A stretch of 64,000 bases of DNA, from positions 34,950 to 98,949 of the forward strand of contig JASEEY010000003.1 in NCBI GenBank assembly GCA_030018435.1. The letters are read 5' to 3'. The position numbers were made by a program, and so were the translations under genes. Shown piece after piece: positions 50,727-60,750 of this stretch (position 1 is the first letter of the stretch; each line of letters opens with the position of its first letter). Under the pieces are notes generated by a model that saw only the letters and a program-made list of their open reading frames with translations, did not search any database and was not told the DNA's origin. This DNA comes from Methanocellales archaeon. Lineage in GTDB: Archaea; Halobacteriota; UBA148; JAUWXC01.

Positions 50727-50991
50727 GTATAAGCTTAAAAAATCAATAAGGGAAAGGGGATTTTCGCCTCCCAGTAAGGTCATACAAGAATTCAAAGCAG
50801 GGCAACGTGTCCATATAGACATCGATCCCGGCATTTATAAGGGGATGCCACATCCGAAGTTTCATGGCAGAACCGCCAAAGTACTCGGGCGAAGAGGAAG
50901 AGCATACATACTCGAAGTAAGGGACGGGAATATGATGAAGAAAATAATCTCCCATCCACAACACCTCAAACTGCAAAAGGTGATCTCATGA
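50692..50991 (+). CDS. rpl21e: Ribosomal protein L21e
   Basis: [34 protein letters not shown]...[25 protein letters not shown]. Confidence 0.93.
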   Translation: MPGSRGTRRKSRYKLKKSIRERGFSPPSKVIQEFKAGQRVHIDIDPGIYKGMPHPKFHGRTAKVLGRRGRAYILEVRDGNMMKKIISHPQHLKLQKVIS

Positions 50992-51335
50992 TCGTAAAAG
51001 AGGTCGTAAGTGAGAAATTGCTGACCCTTGCAGAGGCGAAGAATATCCTCAATCGGATTAAGAGGGCAAGGACAAAAGAAGAAGAATTGAGATATGAACA
51101 GCGTAAGGCGCTCGAGCACGCGAACAAGTTCGCTAAGATCAATGCAAAATCTTCAAGGGCGTTGGTGGACGAACTTTTAAAACTCGAGAAGATGAGAGAG
51201 GATATCGCCATTAGAATCGCGGATATCATGCCAAAAACAAGGGATGAACTCAGATCGATATATGCAAAAGAGCGATATACGTTGGGTGAAGAGGAACTGG
51301 AGCAAATACTAAACCTTGTTAAGAAGTACTCTTAG
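50988..51335 (+). CDS. rpoF: RNA polymerase subunit F (Rpb4-like)
   Basis: [17 protein letters not shown]...[12 protein letters not shown]; position between L21e and DUF655. Confidence 0.85.
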   Translation: MIVKEVVSEKLLTLAEAKNILNRIKRARTKEEELRYEQRKALEHANKFAKINAKSSRALVDELLKLEKMREDIAIRIADIMPKTRDELRSIYAKERYTLGEEELEQILNLVKKYS

Positions 51336-51918
51336 AGCGTATCTGAGGTGGGCGATGATGCAGAAAGATGAGAGGGAGGAATATGTGCGAGTTTTGGATT
51401 ATCTCCCTTATGGGCATCCCGATGACCCCAGGCCGGTGTACCAGAAAAAACCCATTGTTCATAGTGTAGGCGAATGTCACTTCACGCTGCTGGAATTAAT
51501 CCCGAAAGAAGGTGTGGTACCAGAACCTCACAAACGAGTCTATGTTGGAGAAGGAGATAGAGCGGAGATCGATCATGTCAAGCGCCGCTTGAGATATGAT
51601 GAACTTACGCATGGCGCTAAGATCGAACTCCCCTATGTGCTTGAAAGGATCGTCCTTGAAAATGAAGAGAGATTCGTCGAGTTTTTCAATAAAGCGCCGC
51701 CACTGACGACCCGACTACACCAACTGGAGTTGCTTCCCGGCATTGGTAAAAAATTGATGTGGGCAATCCTCGATGAACGGAAGAAGGGCGATTTTAAAAA
51801 CTTCAAAGATATCACCGATAGAGTTAAAGGTCTGCATCATCCAGAAAGGCTCATCATTCACAGGATCGAGGAAGAGTTGAAAGATGAGCATGTGAAGTAC
51901 AAGGTTTTCACGAGGTAG
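51316..51918 (+). CDS. DUF655 protein
   Basis: EEYVRVLDYLPYGHPDDPRPVYQKKPIVHSVGECHFTLLEL; HhH-like LPGIGKKLMWAIL. Confidence 0.85.
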   Translation: MLRSTLRAYLRWAMMQKDEREEYVRVLDYLPYGHPDDPRPVYQKKPIVHSVGECHFTLLELIPKEGVVPEPHKRVYVGEGDRAEIDHVKRRLRYDELTHGAKIELPYVLERIVLENEERFVEFFNKAPPLTTRLHQLELLPGIGKKLMWAILDERKKGDFKNFKDITDRVKGLHHPERLIIHRIEEELKDEHVKYKVFTR

Positions 51919-51920
51919 GA

Positions 51921-52745
51921 TTGAAACCCGTCATGAAAACACGAATAAACCAACACTTTTTGATCGATTCGCGTGTCATTGAACGCATTATCAATTATGC
52001 CAATATCCATAAAACGGAGACAATTCTTGAAATCGGTGCCGGCTTTGGCAATTTGACCAAAAAACTCGCCGCTGAAGCTGCAAATGTAATTGCCGTCGAA
52101 TCCGATCCTCATTTAGTGGAGGCGCTTGGCGATCTGGAGCTGCCCAATGTCACGATCGTCCACGGCGATGCCTTGAAAGTGGATTTTCCAAAATTTGATA
52201 AGGTTGTGTCGAATTTACCCTATTCCATCTCATCCGAAGTCACCTTCAAGCTTTTCAAGCATTCGTTTGAATTGGGGATTCTAATGTATCAGTATGAATT
52301 TGCCCAGCGAATGATAGCCACACCTGGCACGAAAGACTACGGTCGCCTCTCTATAGGGATCCAATATTTTGCAGACGTTAAGGTCTTGGAAATAGTACCA
52401 AGAACTGCATTTCGACCGCCACCAGAGGTACGATCAGCCATCGTGAAAATAGTTCCACGACCACCTTTCTTGGATGTGGTAGACAAAGATTTTTTCTTCG
52501 ATTTCGTGGCGGCCGTATTCACACAGAGGAGAAAGCAGATGAAAAACGCGATAATCAACGCTGCTCACATGTTGGGTGTGAAAGATGTCAAGAAAGCAGT
52601 TAACCTGCTGCCCAAAGATTTGATGCACAAGCGTCCGGAGCAATTGTCGCCAGAAGAACTGGCTAATTTGTCCAATTTGATTTACGAGGCTAGGTATGAT
52701 TGGGTATGGAAACAAGAAAATTTGGGTCCTGCCAGGAGTTTATAA
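51921..52745 (+). CDS. ksgA: 16S rRNA dimethyladenosine transferase
   Basis: NQHFLIDSRVIERIINYA; ETILEIGAGFGNLTKKLA; VVSNLPYSISSE. Confidence 0.93.
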   Translation: MKPVMKTRINQHFLIDSRVIERIINYANIHKTETILEIGAGFGNLTKKLAAEAANVIAVESDPHLVEALGDLELPNVTIVHGDALKVDFPKFDKVVSNLPYSISSEVTFKLFKHSFELGILMYQYEFAQRMIATPGTKDYGRLSIGIQYFADVKVLEIVPRTAFRPPPEVRSAIVKIVPRPPFLDVVDKDFFFDFVAAVFTQRRKQMKNAIINAAHMLGVKDVKKAVNLLPKDLMHKRPEQLSPEELANLSNLIYEARYDWVWKQENLGPARSL

Positions 52746-53265
52746 GCCAGCCGAAGATTCGTTCTTGATGGTTGAGGCAGTGTTAAAAGAATTGCGTCCC
52801 TCGGACAGAGTCCTAGAAATCGGCGCCGGCTCGGGCATTGTTTCAGCGTTCATAAAAGATCGTGCATCCGTCATCGCTATAGATATCAGCCCATGTGCTG
52901 TGAAATGCGCCAAATTAAACGGGATAGATGTCATAAGGGCTGATTTATTCGATGGTATCAAGGGCAGATTCGATTTGATCGTATTTAATCCGCCTTATTT
53001 GCCCTCTGGCGAGAAGATTGGCGATTGGCTTGATTTCGCATGGGATGGTGGAGAAGACGGGCAGGCGACCATTAACCGATTCCTGCGCCAGGTGAAGGAT
53101 TGCCTGACAGAAAATGGCAGGTTTCTATTGTTGGTGTCATCCTTGAGCGGAGTTGATGCAATCATGGAGAGAATGACATCGCTTGGATTCATTGTCGAAG
53201 AGCTCTTGAGTGAAAGGTACTTTTTTGAGCGGTTGGTAGTCCTAAGGGGCAGGATGAAAGAGTAG
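52696..53265 (+). CDS. HemK2/Mtq2-like N5-glutamine methyltransferase
   Basis: VYKPAEDSFLMVEAVLKEL; VLEIGAGSGIVSAFI; LIVFNPPYLP (NPPY). Confidence 0.88.
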   Translation: MIGYGNKKIWVLPGVYKPAEDSFLMVEAVLKELRPSDRVLEIGAGSGIVSAFIKDRASVIAIDISPCAVKCAKLNGIDVIRADLFDGIKGRFDLIVFNPPYLPSGEKIGDWLDFAWDGGEDGQATINRFLRQVKDCLTENGRFLLLVSSLSGVDAIMERMTSLGFIVEELLSERYFFERLVVLRGRMKE

Positions 53266-53275
53266 GAGGTGAACC

Positions 53276-53728
53276 ATGGATATAATCACCAGGACTCTCG
53301 ATTTCCAGACAAAGGGGAATACAGATGTCATCGACATCACGGAGGATGTTCAGAGGGCGCTAAAGGAAACAAATCTAAAAGAGGGTATCATCACCGTCTT
53401 CGTGCCAGGTGCTACGGGCGCAGTAACGACGATGGAGTATGAATCCGGCTTAATAAAAGATTTAACCAGTGCAATAGAGAGGGTAGCGCCGCAGGACATA
53501 GAGTACAAGCACAATCTTAAATGGGGAGATGACAATGGTCACTCTCATGTAAGGGCTTCATTGGTAGGACCCAGCGTGATAATCCCTTTCTCGAATGCAA
53601 AATTGATGTTAGGCACGTGGCAACAAATCGTGTTTATCGATTTTGATATCCGTCCAAGAGCGCGCAAGATAATCCTACAAATCATGGGTAACAATCAAAA
53701 TTTTTTAAGGGATGAGCGCGATGCATAG
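53276..53728 (+). CDS. YjbQ-family protein
   Basis: GIITVFVPGATGAVTTMEYE; NGHSHVRASLVGPSVIIPF; LGTWQQIVFIDFD. Confidence 0.88.
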   Translation: MDIITRTLDFQTKGNTDVIDITEDVQRALKETNLKEGIITVFVPGATGAVTTMEYESGLIKDLTSAIERVAPQDIEYKHNLKWGDDNGHSHVRASLVGPSVIIPFSNAKLMLGTWQQIVFIDFDIRPRARKIILQIMGNNQNFLRDERDA

Positions 53729-53746
53729 GACAATACGCAGTCGTTT

Positions 53747-53813
53747 TGCGAATGCTTAAACGAAGTGGTATGCGAAGCTTAAACGAAGTGGTATGCGAAG
53801 CTTAAACGAAGTG
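53747..53813. repeat. 23-bp tandem repeat, about 3 copies, unit TGCGAAGCTTAAACGAAGTGGTA
   Basis: Units at 53747 (with one extra nt), 53771 and 53794 (partial). Confidence 0.9.
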
Positions 53814-53850
53814 TATTTATTCTTCATTGTTAGGATGCCAGAGGAGCATA

Positions 53851-54215
53851 ATGCCAACCATAAAAGAGAGCCTTGAGCGAATCCTGAGAGATCTTAGAGA
53901 AGAAAATATAGAAGTATCTGCGATTGCAACTCGAGACGGCTTGATCATGGCATCAGACACGCCAAAAAGCGTGCCCAGAGAAACTCTTGCTGCGATGGCA
54001 GCGACCATGTATAAGGCAGCAGAGGTCGCAACAGCCGAGTTGAAAAAAGCAATACGGGACGTATAGTCGCTGAGTTTTATGATGGGTGCATCATGATTAC
54101 GCCTATAGAACCAAAGACGCTGCTGGCAGTTATAGCCAAGTCCAAAGATGATTACGATTTGATTTTCGATAAGATGGATGCGGCAGCAGAAAAAATCAAG
54201 AGAGTTCTCACTTGA
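53851..54215 (+). CDS. Roadblock/LC7-like protein interrupted by an apparent -1 frameshift at A6
   Basis: MPTIKESLERILRDLREENIEVSAIATRDGLIMASDTPKS...TAELKK then, in -1 frame, SNTGRIVAEFYDGCIMITPIEPKTLLAVIAKSKDDYDLIFDKMDAAAEKIKRVLT*. Confidence 0.65.
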
Positions 54216-55824
54216 CTGGTTTGCACATATATGGGCCAATGCGCTCGTAGCCAAGTTTCCTGTAATACTCTCTCACACCTATTCCGCTGGTAACCGCGAT
54301 TTTCTCAAGTCCTTCCTCCGCGGCAATGCGCTCTGCCTCGTGCAATAACTCTTCCCCATACCCTCTGTGTTGCCATTCATCTTTTGCCCTTGAGCCTATT
54401 GGGACCATTGGACCATAGATATGCAGCTCGCGAACCAATGCTGCACCCTTCAACTCGGGCCTATGTGGATCGTGAGGAAATCTGAGTCTCAAAAATCCTA
54501 TTAGAATGTCATTTTGGCGCTCCGAAGGAATTTCAACATCCTCAAAGGATATGAAATGTTCTGTGCCACCGCACGCTTCATATCTCTCAACCATCAATTT
54601 GATGTGTTCTGGCTTGGGTGTCATTCCTCTCAGCAGTGCATGTCCTACTTCGCGGCACCTGATGCACTGGCATTTCTCACCCAGCTCGTGTAGTCTAGCC
54701 ACTGCAAGTTGTCTGATGTTGCCCTTTGTCACTCCTGCCCTAATCAAACGCGCTGGAATATCGCGTTGAATCCGCTGCAGTCTCGTCCACCTAGGGAGCA
54801 TCATCTTTGCCCTTGCGATTAGTTCTACGGCAACATCATTCATCAGCGGCTCGTATTCGCCCTTCCGCCACATTTCGTACAACTGCGTTCCCTGTACGAT
54901 CAGCGTCGGATATATCTTCAGATAGTCTGGTTTAAATCTCGGATCAGAGAATATGCGCTGAAACATTTTAAGATCGCTCTCAAAGGATGAGCCGGGCAAC
55001 CCAGGCATTAAATGGAAACCCACCTTAAGCCCGCTATCCCTCAGCACAGTATTCGCCTCTACAACGTCTGCAACGGTGTGCCCCCTTTGCATCCGCCTTA
55101 GTACAAAATCATAAACGCTTTGAACGCCCAGTTCTACCTTAGTGGCGCCCATTTTGAGCATTCTGTCCACATGTTCCCTCTTCGCCCAATCCGGCCTCGT
55201 TTCGAACGTGATTCCCACATTCCTAACATGCGCAGTCTCATTGACTTTTTGCGCATGTTCTAACAAAATCATCACGTGCTTTTCGCATCCAAAATCGTTC
55301 ATTGCTTCCAGACATCGCCGCACAAACCATTCTTGGTAGCACAGAGAGCGAGAAGTGAACGTGCCACCCATAACGATCAACTCTACTTTATCTATAGGGT
55401 GTCCAATCTGTTTCAGCTGCATAAGGCGAGCTGTCGCCTGGCGATAGGGATCAAAATCCTGCTGGAATGCACGCAACGCTGCAGGCTCATAGCCAGTATA
55501 GCTCTGTGGGGACTCGAATATCGATTCTGGCCCGCCCGGGCAGGGAACACATAATCCGTGCGGGCATTTATATGGGGAGGACATCACCGCTACCACAGCA
55601 ACGCCAGAGATCGTCCTGACTGGCTTTCTCTGCAGCGTCTCCTTAACGAGCGCTTTCTCATCATCCTCAGCAGCAGCAAGTATATCCGAATTCCTAGGAA
55701 GTCTAGATAGGTTATACCGTGCGATGACCGCTTTTTTTGCCCTGTTTAGTTTCTCCAATGATGCGATATCTCCTGCAAGTATGAGTTTCACCAATTCCCT
55801 GCATGCTGATTGGAAGTCCATCAT
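54208..55824 (-). CDS. elp3: Elp3-like radical SAM/GNAT tRNA uridine modification enzyme
   Basis: CPHGLCVPCPGGP; GGTFTSRSLCYQEWFV; C-terminal GNAT (HRGYGEELLHEAERIAAEEGLEKIAVTSG). Confidence 0.93.
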   Translation of the reverse strand: MMDFQSACRELVKLILAGDIASLEKLNRAKKAVIARYNLSRLPRNSDILAAAEDDEKALVKETLQRKPVRTISGVAVVAVMSSPYKCPHGLCVPCPGGPESIFESPQSYTGYEPAALRAFQQDFDPYRQATARLMQLKQIGHPIDKVELIVMGGTFTSRSLCYQEWFVRRCLEAMNDFGCEKHVMILLEHAQKVNETAHVRNVGITFETRPDWAKREHVDRMLKMGATKVELGVQSVYDFVLRRMQRGHTVADVVEANTVLRDSGLKVGFHLMPGLPGSSFESDLKMFQRIFSDPRFKPDYLKIYPTLIVQGTQLYEMWRKGEYEPLMNDVAVELIARAKMMLPRWTRLQRIQRDIPARLIRAGVTKGNIRQLAVARLHELGEKCQCIRCREVGHALLRGMTPKPEHIKLMVERYEACGGTEHFISFEDVEIPSERQNDILIGFLRLRFPHDPHRPELKGAALVRELHIYGPMVPIGSRAKDEWQHRGYGEELLHEAERIAAEEGLEKIAVTSGIGVREYYRKLGYERIGPYMCKPVK

Positions 55825-55827
55825 CTC

Positions 55828-56346
55828 TTACCATTTCTCCCAATGCTCTATCTTATCGCCCAATCTTGGTGGTGGTGTCGGCGCTTCATCGGGGTACCCA
55901 ACCGGTATTAACGCTATTGGGCGCACATGCAATGGCAGGTTTAGCAGAGATGCAACCCTTCTTTCATCGAATGCGCCAACCCAGCAGGTTCCCAAGCCTA
56001 AAGAATGAGCGGCAAGGAGAATATTCATGACAGATGCAGTAGCATCCTGAATGGCATAAAGCGTGCCCCTTGTTATGTATCGACTTTCAGAGCGTGCGGT
56101 ATTGGCACACACGACGATCACAGCCGGCGCCTCTCTCACAAATTCTTGGTTGAGTGCTGCGCTTGCTAAATCCCTGCGCCCTTCTTCGCTTGACACGATG
56201 ATGAATTCTCTTGCCTGTAGATTTCCGGCAGACGGCGCCATGTGCGCAGCATGAATCAACGTTCGGATATCCGATTCGCTCACCTTTTTCTCTTTGAACT
56301 TGCGTATCGATCTCCTGTTTTTTATCGCCTCTAAACATTCGTTCAT
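55828..56346 (-). CDS. Nitroreductase-family protein
   Basis: MNECLEAIKNRRSIRKFKEKKV; AAHMAPSAGNLQAREFI; LGTCWVGAF. Confidence 0.85.
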   Translation of the reverse strand: MNECLEAIKNRRSIRKFKEKKVSESDIRTLIHAAHMAPSAGNLQAREFIIVSSEEGRRDLASAALNQEFVREAPAVIVVCANTARSESRYITRGTLYAIQDATASVMNILLAAHSLGLGTCWVGAFDERRVASLLNLPLHVRPIALIPVGYPDEAPTPPPRLGDKIEHWEKW

Positions 56347-56400
56347 AATACCACCTTCTCTATAATCTGGCCATAAACCTTTAAGGTTTAAGTTGTTTAT

Positions 56401-56910
56401 ATGTCGTTGGATGATCATATGAGGGTGACAATGGATCTGGAGCTTAAAGATATGCCAGGACAGCTGGTATTGGCTCTGCAACCGATATCTGAGTTCGGAG
56501 GAAACATCGTCTCCGTGATACATCACAGGGACAAAAAAACTCCAAGGGGTTTGATCCCTGTGCAAATCACCTTCGAGATAGATGAGGGAAAACTTGAGGG
56601 GTTAATCAATAGAATGAAGAGCGATGGAGTCACCATCGTTCAAGTCGGCGAGGACAGGCTTCTCGAGAGAGTCGTCGTGATACTTATCGGACATATCATC
56701 CACTCGGATATAAGAGATACCATAGATAGGATCGACAGTACAGGATACGCAGAGGTCAAGGATTTGGCGGTATCCATGCCAGGAGTGGATCAACACTCAG
56801 CTGCGAGAATGGTGATCAACGCTACGGGAAAAAAAGAGATGAAAAAGGCCATCCAACTGCTGAGAAATGTTGCGCACGAAAAGAATTTGTTGTTGATCGA
56901 ACCGATTTGA
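56401..56910 (+). CDS. ACT-domain regulatory protein, next to hom
   Basis: DLELKDMPGQLVLALQPISEFGGNIVSVIHHRD. Confidence 0.75.
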   Translation: MSLDDHMRVTMDLELKDMPGQLVLALQPISEFGGNIVSVIHHRDKKTPRGLIPVQITFEIDEGKLEGLINRMKSDGVTIVQVGEDRLLERVVVILIGHIIHSDIRDTIDRIDSTGYAEVKDLAVSMPGVDQHSAARMVINATGKKEMKKAIQLLRNVAHEKNLLLIEPI

Positions 56911-56922
56911 AGAGGTCTAAGA

Positions 56923-57936
56923 ATGAAAAAAGTTCGCATCTTGATAATTGGATTCGGAGTGATAGGAAGCGGCGTTGCAAGAGTCATTTCTGAAAAGAGA
57001 GAATTTATAAGGAGCAAGTACGGCATCGATTTTAAACTGGTAGGGATTGGCGAGCACAACGGTTGCATTGTCTGCCCAAACGGAATCGATCCTATGAGGG
57101 CTTATGAATTAAAACGAGAGAGTACGCTGAATAGGCATCCCTGCTGGAAGGATAAGATGAACAGCATCGATCTCATAAAAGAGGCCAATGCGGACATCGT
57201 AATAGAGGCGACGCCCACGAATATCAACTCCGGCGAACCCGGTTTATCGCATATGATGACTGCTTTTAACGCAAAAAAGCACGTAGTCACCTCCAATAAA
57301 GGTCCTCCGGCAGTTGCATTTCAAAATTTAAGGAAGACGGCTGAGAAGAACGGTGTTCAATTTAGATTTGAGGGTTCTGTAGGAGGGGCGATGCCCGTAT
57401 TAAACCTCGTGAGAGATACGTTGCAAGCGAATGAAATACTTGGCATCGAGGGCATCTTGAATGGCACATGCAATTACATACTGACCAGGATGTCCACCGA
57501 AGGGTTGCCATATGAACACGTCTTATCCGAGGCACAGGAGCTTGGTATCGCAGAAGCAGATCCTACCTATGACGTTGAAGGTATCGATACCGCCTGCAAG
57601 TTGGTGATTCTCGCAAACGCGATCTTCGGCATGAACGTAAGCTACAAAGACGTAGATGTGACAGGTATTACTCAGATAACTCCCGAGGCATTGAAATTGG
57701 CTTCTGACGATGGCTATGTCATAAAGTTGATCGGCGAGATTCAGGATAAAAACAGGCCGATGGTTGCGCCTCGCCTGGTTCCAAAGGGCCATCCGCTTGC
57801 GGTCGGTGGAACTCTGAATGTCATATCTCTCCGCACGGACCTAGCTGGAGAGATCACGGTAACTGGTAAGGGTGCCGGAGCGGTCGAGACGTCATCCTCG
57901 ATATTAAGTGATTTGATAGGCATCTGCGAAGCTTAA
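56923..57936 (+). CDS. hom: Homoserine dehydrogenase
   Basis: ILIIGFGVIGSGVARVI; EGILNGTCNYILTRM; EAQELGIAEADPTYDVEGIDTACKLVIL. Confidence 0.93.
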   Translation: MKKVRILIIGFGVIGSGVARVISEKREFIRSKYGIDFKLVGIGEHNGCIVCPNGIDPMRAYELKRESTLNRHPCWKDKMNSIDLIKEANADIVIEATPTNINSGEPGLSHMMTAFNAKKHVVTSNKGPPAVAFQNLRKTAEKNGVQFRFEGSVGGAMPVLNLVRDTLQANEILGIEGILNGTCNYILTRMSTEGLPYEHVLSEAQELGIAEADPTYDVEGIDTACKLVILANAIFGMNVSYKDVDVTGITQITPEALKLASDDGYVIKLIGEIQDKNRPMVAPRLVPKGHPLAVGGTLNVISLRTDLAGEITVTGKGAGAVETSSSILSDLIGICEA

Positions 57937-57950
57937 ACGAAATGGGTATG
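57925..57950. repeat. Dispersed copy of the 23-bp repeat at the 3' end of hom
   Basis: TGCGAAGCTTAAACGAAATGGGTATG versus TGCGAAGCTTAAACGAAGTGG-TATG at 53.77 kb. Confidence 0.85.
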
Positions 57951-57957
57951 GTGGAAG

Positions 57958-59610
57958 ATGAAATTTATCGAATTCGCCAGCGTGTGTGAGAAAATAGAGG
58001 GCACGACGAGTAACCTTGAGATGACCAAAATCGTCGCTCAGTTTTTGAAGAATGCAGACGACCTAGAAATCGTTACGCGTTTTATTATCGGGAGCGTTTT
58101 TCCTGCCTGGAGTCCAGAAGAGCTGGGTGTGGGTCCAAGTCTGCTCTATAACGCGGTCTCGATGTCTACCGGTGTCAAGGAAGCGCAGGTCAAAGATATG
58201 GTGCGCAATTTAGGCGATACTGGCCTAACGTGTGAGAAATTGTGCGAAAAGCGAGTGCAACGGACCCTTCTTCCAACCGAACTGACTACCATGCAAGTCT
58301 ATAAAAACTTCGAGGCCATTGCCAGGACAACCGGTAAAGGATCGCAGAAGAAGAAGGCCAAGATGTTAGCTGATTTGTTCGGGTCAGCGAAGCCGAAAGA
58401 GGCACGATATATCGCTAGGCTGGTACTGGAAGAACTGCGGATAGGGGTTGGAGAGGGCATTGTGAGAGATGCTATCGCCCTGGCATTTGATGTGCCAAAG
58501 AATGAGGTGGAACGAGCATATATGCTAACCAATGATTTAGGGATGGTCGCAGCGACGGCAAAGAAGGGCGTAAAAGAGCTAAAAAAGCTGGATATAACGC
58601 CTGGTAGACCGGTCAAGATGATGCTGGCACAAGTAGCAAAGAGCATGGAGAGCGCGATAGATGAGATGAAAGAGGCAGCTATAGAGTGGAAATACGACGG
58701 GGCCAGGGTGCAAATACATAAGGTGAATGATGATGTCACCCTCTTCTCCAGAAGACTGGAGAATGTCACGAAGTCATTACCGGATGTCACGGACGTGATT
58801 AGAGATGTGGTTGTATATAAGCAGGTCATTCTTGAAGGTGAGGCGATCGCAATAGGAGAGGACGGGAGACCAAGGCCTTTCCAAGATATCCTGAAGAGAT
58901 TTCGGAGGAAATACGATATCGGGCAAATGGTCAAGGAGATTCCGCTCCATCTGACCTTGTTTGACGCCCTGTATGTAAATGGAAAGAGTCTGATACACAA
59001 ACCATTGAGCGAACGACGGCGTGTTCTTGAAAAGAGCCTAAAAAAGAAGGAGGATCCGAAAATAAACGTAACTCCTCAGACGGTTACGAACGATGTCAAG
59101 GTTGTGGAGGGTATTTACAAAGAAGCGCTCTCCGCAGGGCATGAAGGTGTGATGCTCAAAAATCCAAAATCAGCGTATACGCCAGGCAAGAGGGGTAAGA
59201 ACTGGCTTAAGGTAAAGCCAATGGCAGAGACGCTCGACTTGGTGGTCACGGGCGGCATGTGGGGGGAGGGGCGAAGGGCAAATTTTATAGGTTCGTATCT
59301 GCTGGCTTGTAGGGATCCTGCTACTGGCGACCTTCTCAGCATAGGTAGGGTTGGTACCGGGATGACGGATGAGCAGCTGGCGGAGTTGACCGGATTATTT
59401 AAAGACCTCATCGTATCTGAGAAAGGGAAAGACATAGAGCTGAAGCCGGAGATCGTATTCGAGGTGGGGTATGAGGAGATTCAGAAGAGCCCAAACTATG
59501 ACTCAGGCTTTGCTCTTCGCTTTCCCAGATTGATTAGCATAAGAGAGGACAAATCAGTAGAGGATGCCGACTCTATTGAAAGAGTGCAAGAATTGTACAA
59601 AATGCAGTAG
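57958..59610 (+). CDS. lig: ATP-dependent DNA ligase
   Basis: IEWKYDGARVQIHK (KxDG), EGVMLKNPKSAYTPGKRGKNWLKVKP. Confidence 0.95.
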   Translation: MKFIEFASVCEKIEGTTSNLEMTKIVAQFLKNADDLEIVTRFIIGSVFPAWSPEELGVGPSLLYNAVSMSTGVKEAQVKDMVRNLGDTGLTCEKLCEKRVQRTLLPTELTTMQVYKNFEAIARTTGKGSQKKKAKMLADLFGSAKPKEARYIARLVLEELRIGVGEGIVRDAIALAFDVPKNEVERAYMLTNDLGMVAATAKKGVKELKKLDITPGRPVKMMLAQVAKSMESAIDEMKEAAIEWKYDGARVQIHKVNDDVTLFSRRLENVTKSLPDVTDVIRDVVVYKQVILEGEAIAIGEDGRPRPFQDILKRFRRKYDIGQMVKEIPLHLTLFDALYVNGKSLIHKPLSERRRVLEKSLKKKEDPKINVTPQTVTNDVKVVEGIYKEALSAGHEGVMLKNPKSAYTPGKRGKNWLKVKPMAETLDLVVTGGMWGEGRRANFIGSYLLACRDPATGDLLSIGRVGTGMTDEQLAELTGLFKDLIVSEKGKDIELKPEIVFEVGYEEIQKSPNYDSGFALRFPRLISIREDKSVEDADSIERVQELYKMQ

Positions 59611-59622
59611 AAAGCGGCTTGA

Positions 59623-60702
59623 TTAAGCAGGCCTCCCTGCTTTTTCTAATCTCCTGACATATGTCGAGATGGCCGCTCCAATCGATGCTATGATGACCGC
59701 GCCGATGATGGATGCCAAAAGGTTCTGAATCGCATTCATCGTGAAACCAGACTCGTTGACCGATAATACGTATTCGCTCCCACCCCAGAGGATCAGCCCT
59801 GCTGCAGATGTGAAGAATGGCAACACCCAATAGCGCCAGACCCTCTCTTCACTCAGATATGCATCGACGAGTCTGCCAATGGCGGAAAGCAACCCTCCGG
59901 CTACGAACCACCAGACCGAAGCGTTGATGAACGTTATGATTATTATCATCACCCCCTGTGGTTCACGCAACCAGCAGGTAATCAGTCCTTGAACGATGCC
60001 TATGAGACCAAATATCATCGCAGCTATATACGTCACAAACGAAATTTTTCCCCCATAAAATGAGCGTTTCAGATTTTCCGCAAAATCTTCCATGATGTCG
60101 TCCAGTCCAAATCCCCTGAAGAGCAGATAAACGCCTACGAAGGCCGTGATGGCGATGATTGCGCCCTGTGGATAGCCCACAATCAGCGAAATGGCATAGA
60201 TGATGCATGCTAGTCCAAGTGGTATGAAGAAAGCCCTGGATATCTTCGGGTCGCTAAACAGTTCTTTGATGACATAGTAGGTACTCTCAAGGTTTTGGCT
60301 TTGTTTAACGATGATGCGCCGCACGGTATTTACTTTGGCTCTTGATTCAATGATGGGGAGCACGAATTCGTCTTCCGCACCGTCAGTCACCACTATCACT
60401 CTGTCTGCTTTATATCTCTCCAGAATTGTATCGAGACGATCAGCTATAGCCAGATCTGACTGGACACCTACATTTTGGCTACCGCCGATCAACGCGACCT
60501 CGGCGTCAACTCCTCTCGCCCTGAGCTCATCGTAAGTTTGAATCGCCCCGAAGATGGTGTTGATATCTGAGTCCTCTGGATCAAAGAGCGCCAGTTGTGT
60601 TGCAGCTTTTATGTTGGCATCCCTACCAATGACAGGGCTTTTAATCCCAACCTTCTGGCCTATATCATCATCCCTGTCAATACAAATTACGAGAGTTTTC
60701 AC
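59623..60702 (-). CDS. DUF373 membrane protein
   Basis: KTLVICIDRDDDIGQKVGIKSPVIGRDANIKAATQLALFDPEDSDINTIFGAI. Confidence 0.85.
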   Translation of the reverse strand: MKTLVICIDRDDDIGQKVGIKSPVIGRDANIKAATQLALFDPEDSDINTIFGAIQTYDELRARGVDAEVALIGGSQNVGVQSDLAIADRLDTILERYKADRVIVVTDGAEDEFVLPIIESRAKVNTVRRIIVKQSQNLESTYYVIKELFSDPKISRAFFIPLGLACIIYAISLIVGYPQGAIIAITAFVGVYLLFRGFGLDDIMEDFAENLKRSFYGGKISFVTYIAAMIFGLIGIVQGLITCWLREPQGVMIIIITFINASVWWFVAGGLLSAIGRLVDAYLSEERVWRYWVLPFFTSAAGLILWGGSEYVLSVNESGFTMNAIQNLLASIIGAVIIASIGAAISTYVRRLEKAGRPA

Positions 60703-60750
60703 TTTAACTCCTACAAGGTATTGAAAAGAGGAATATAAAAAGATTCTTGA

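Noticed and set aside
53747-53813. Possible CRISPR mini-array
   Set aside because: The repeat units are contiguous with no spacers, so it is a tandem repeat rather than a CRISPR array.
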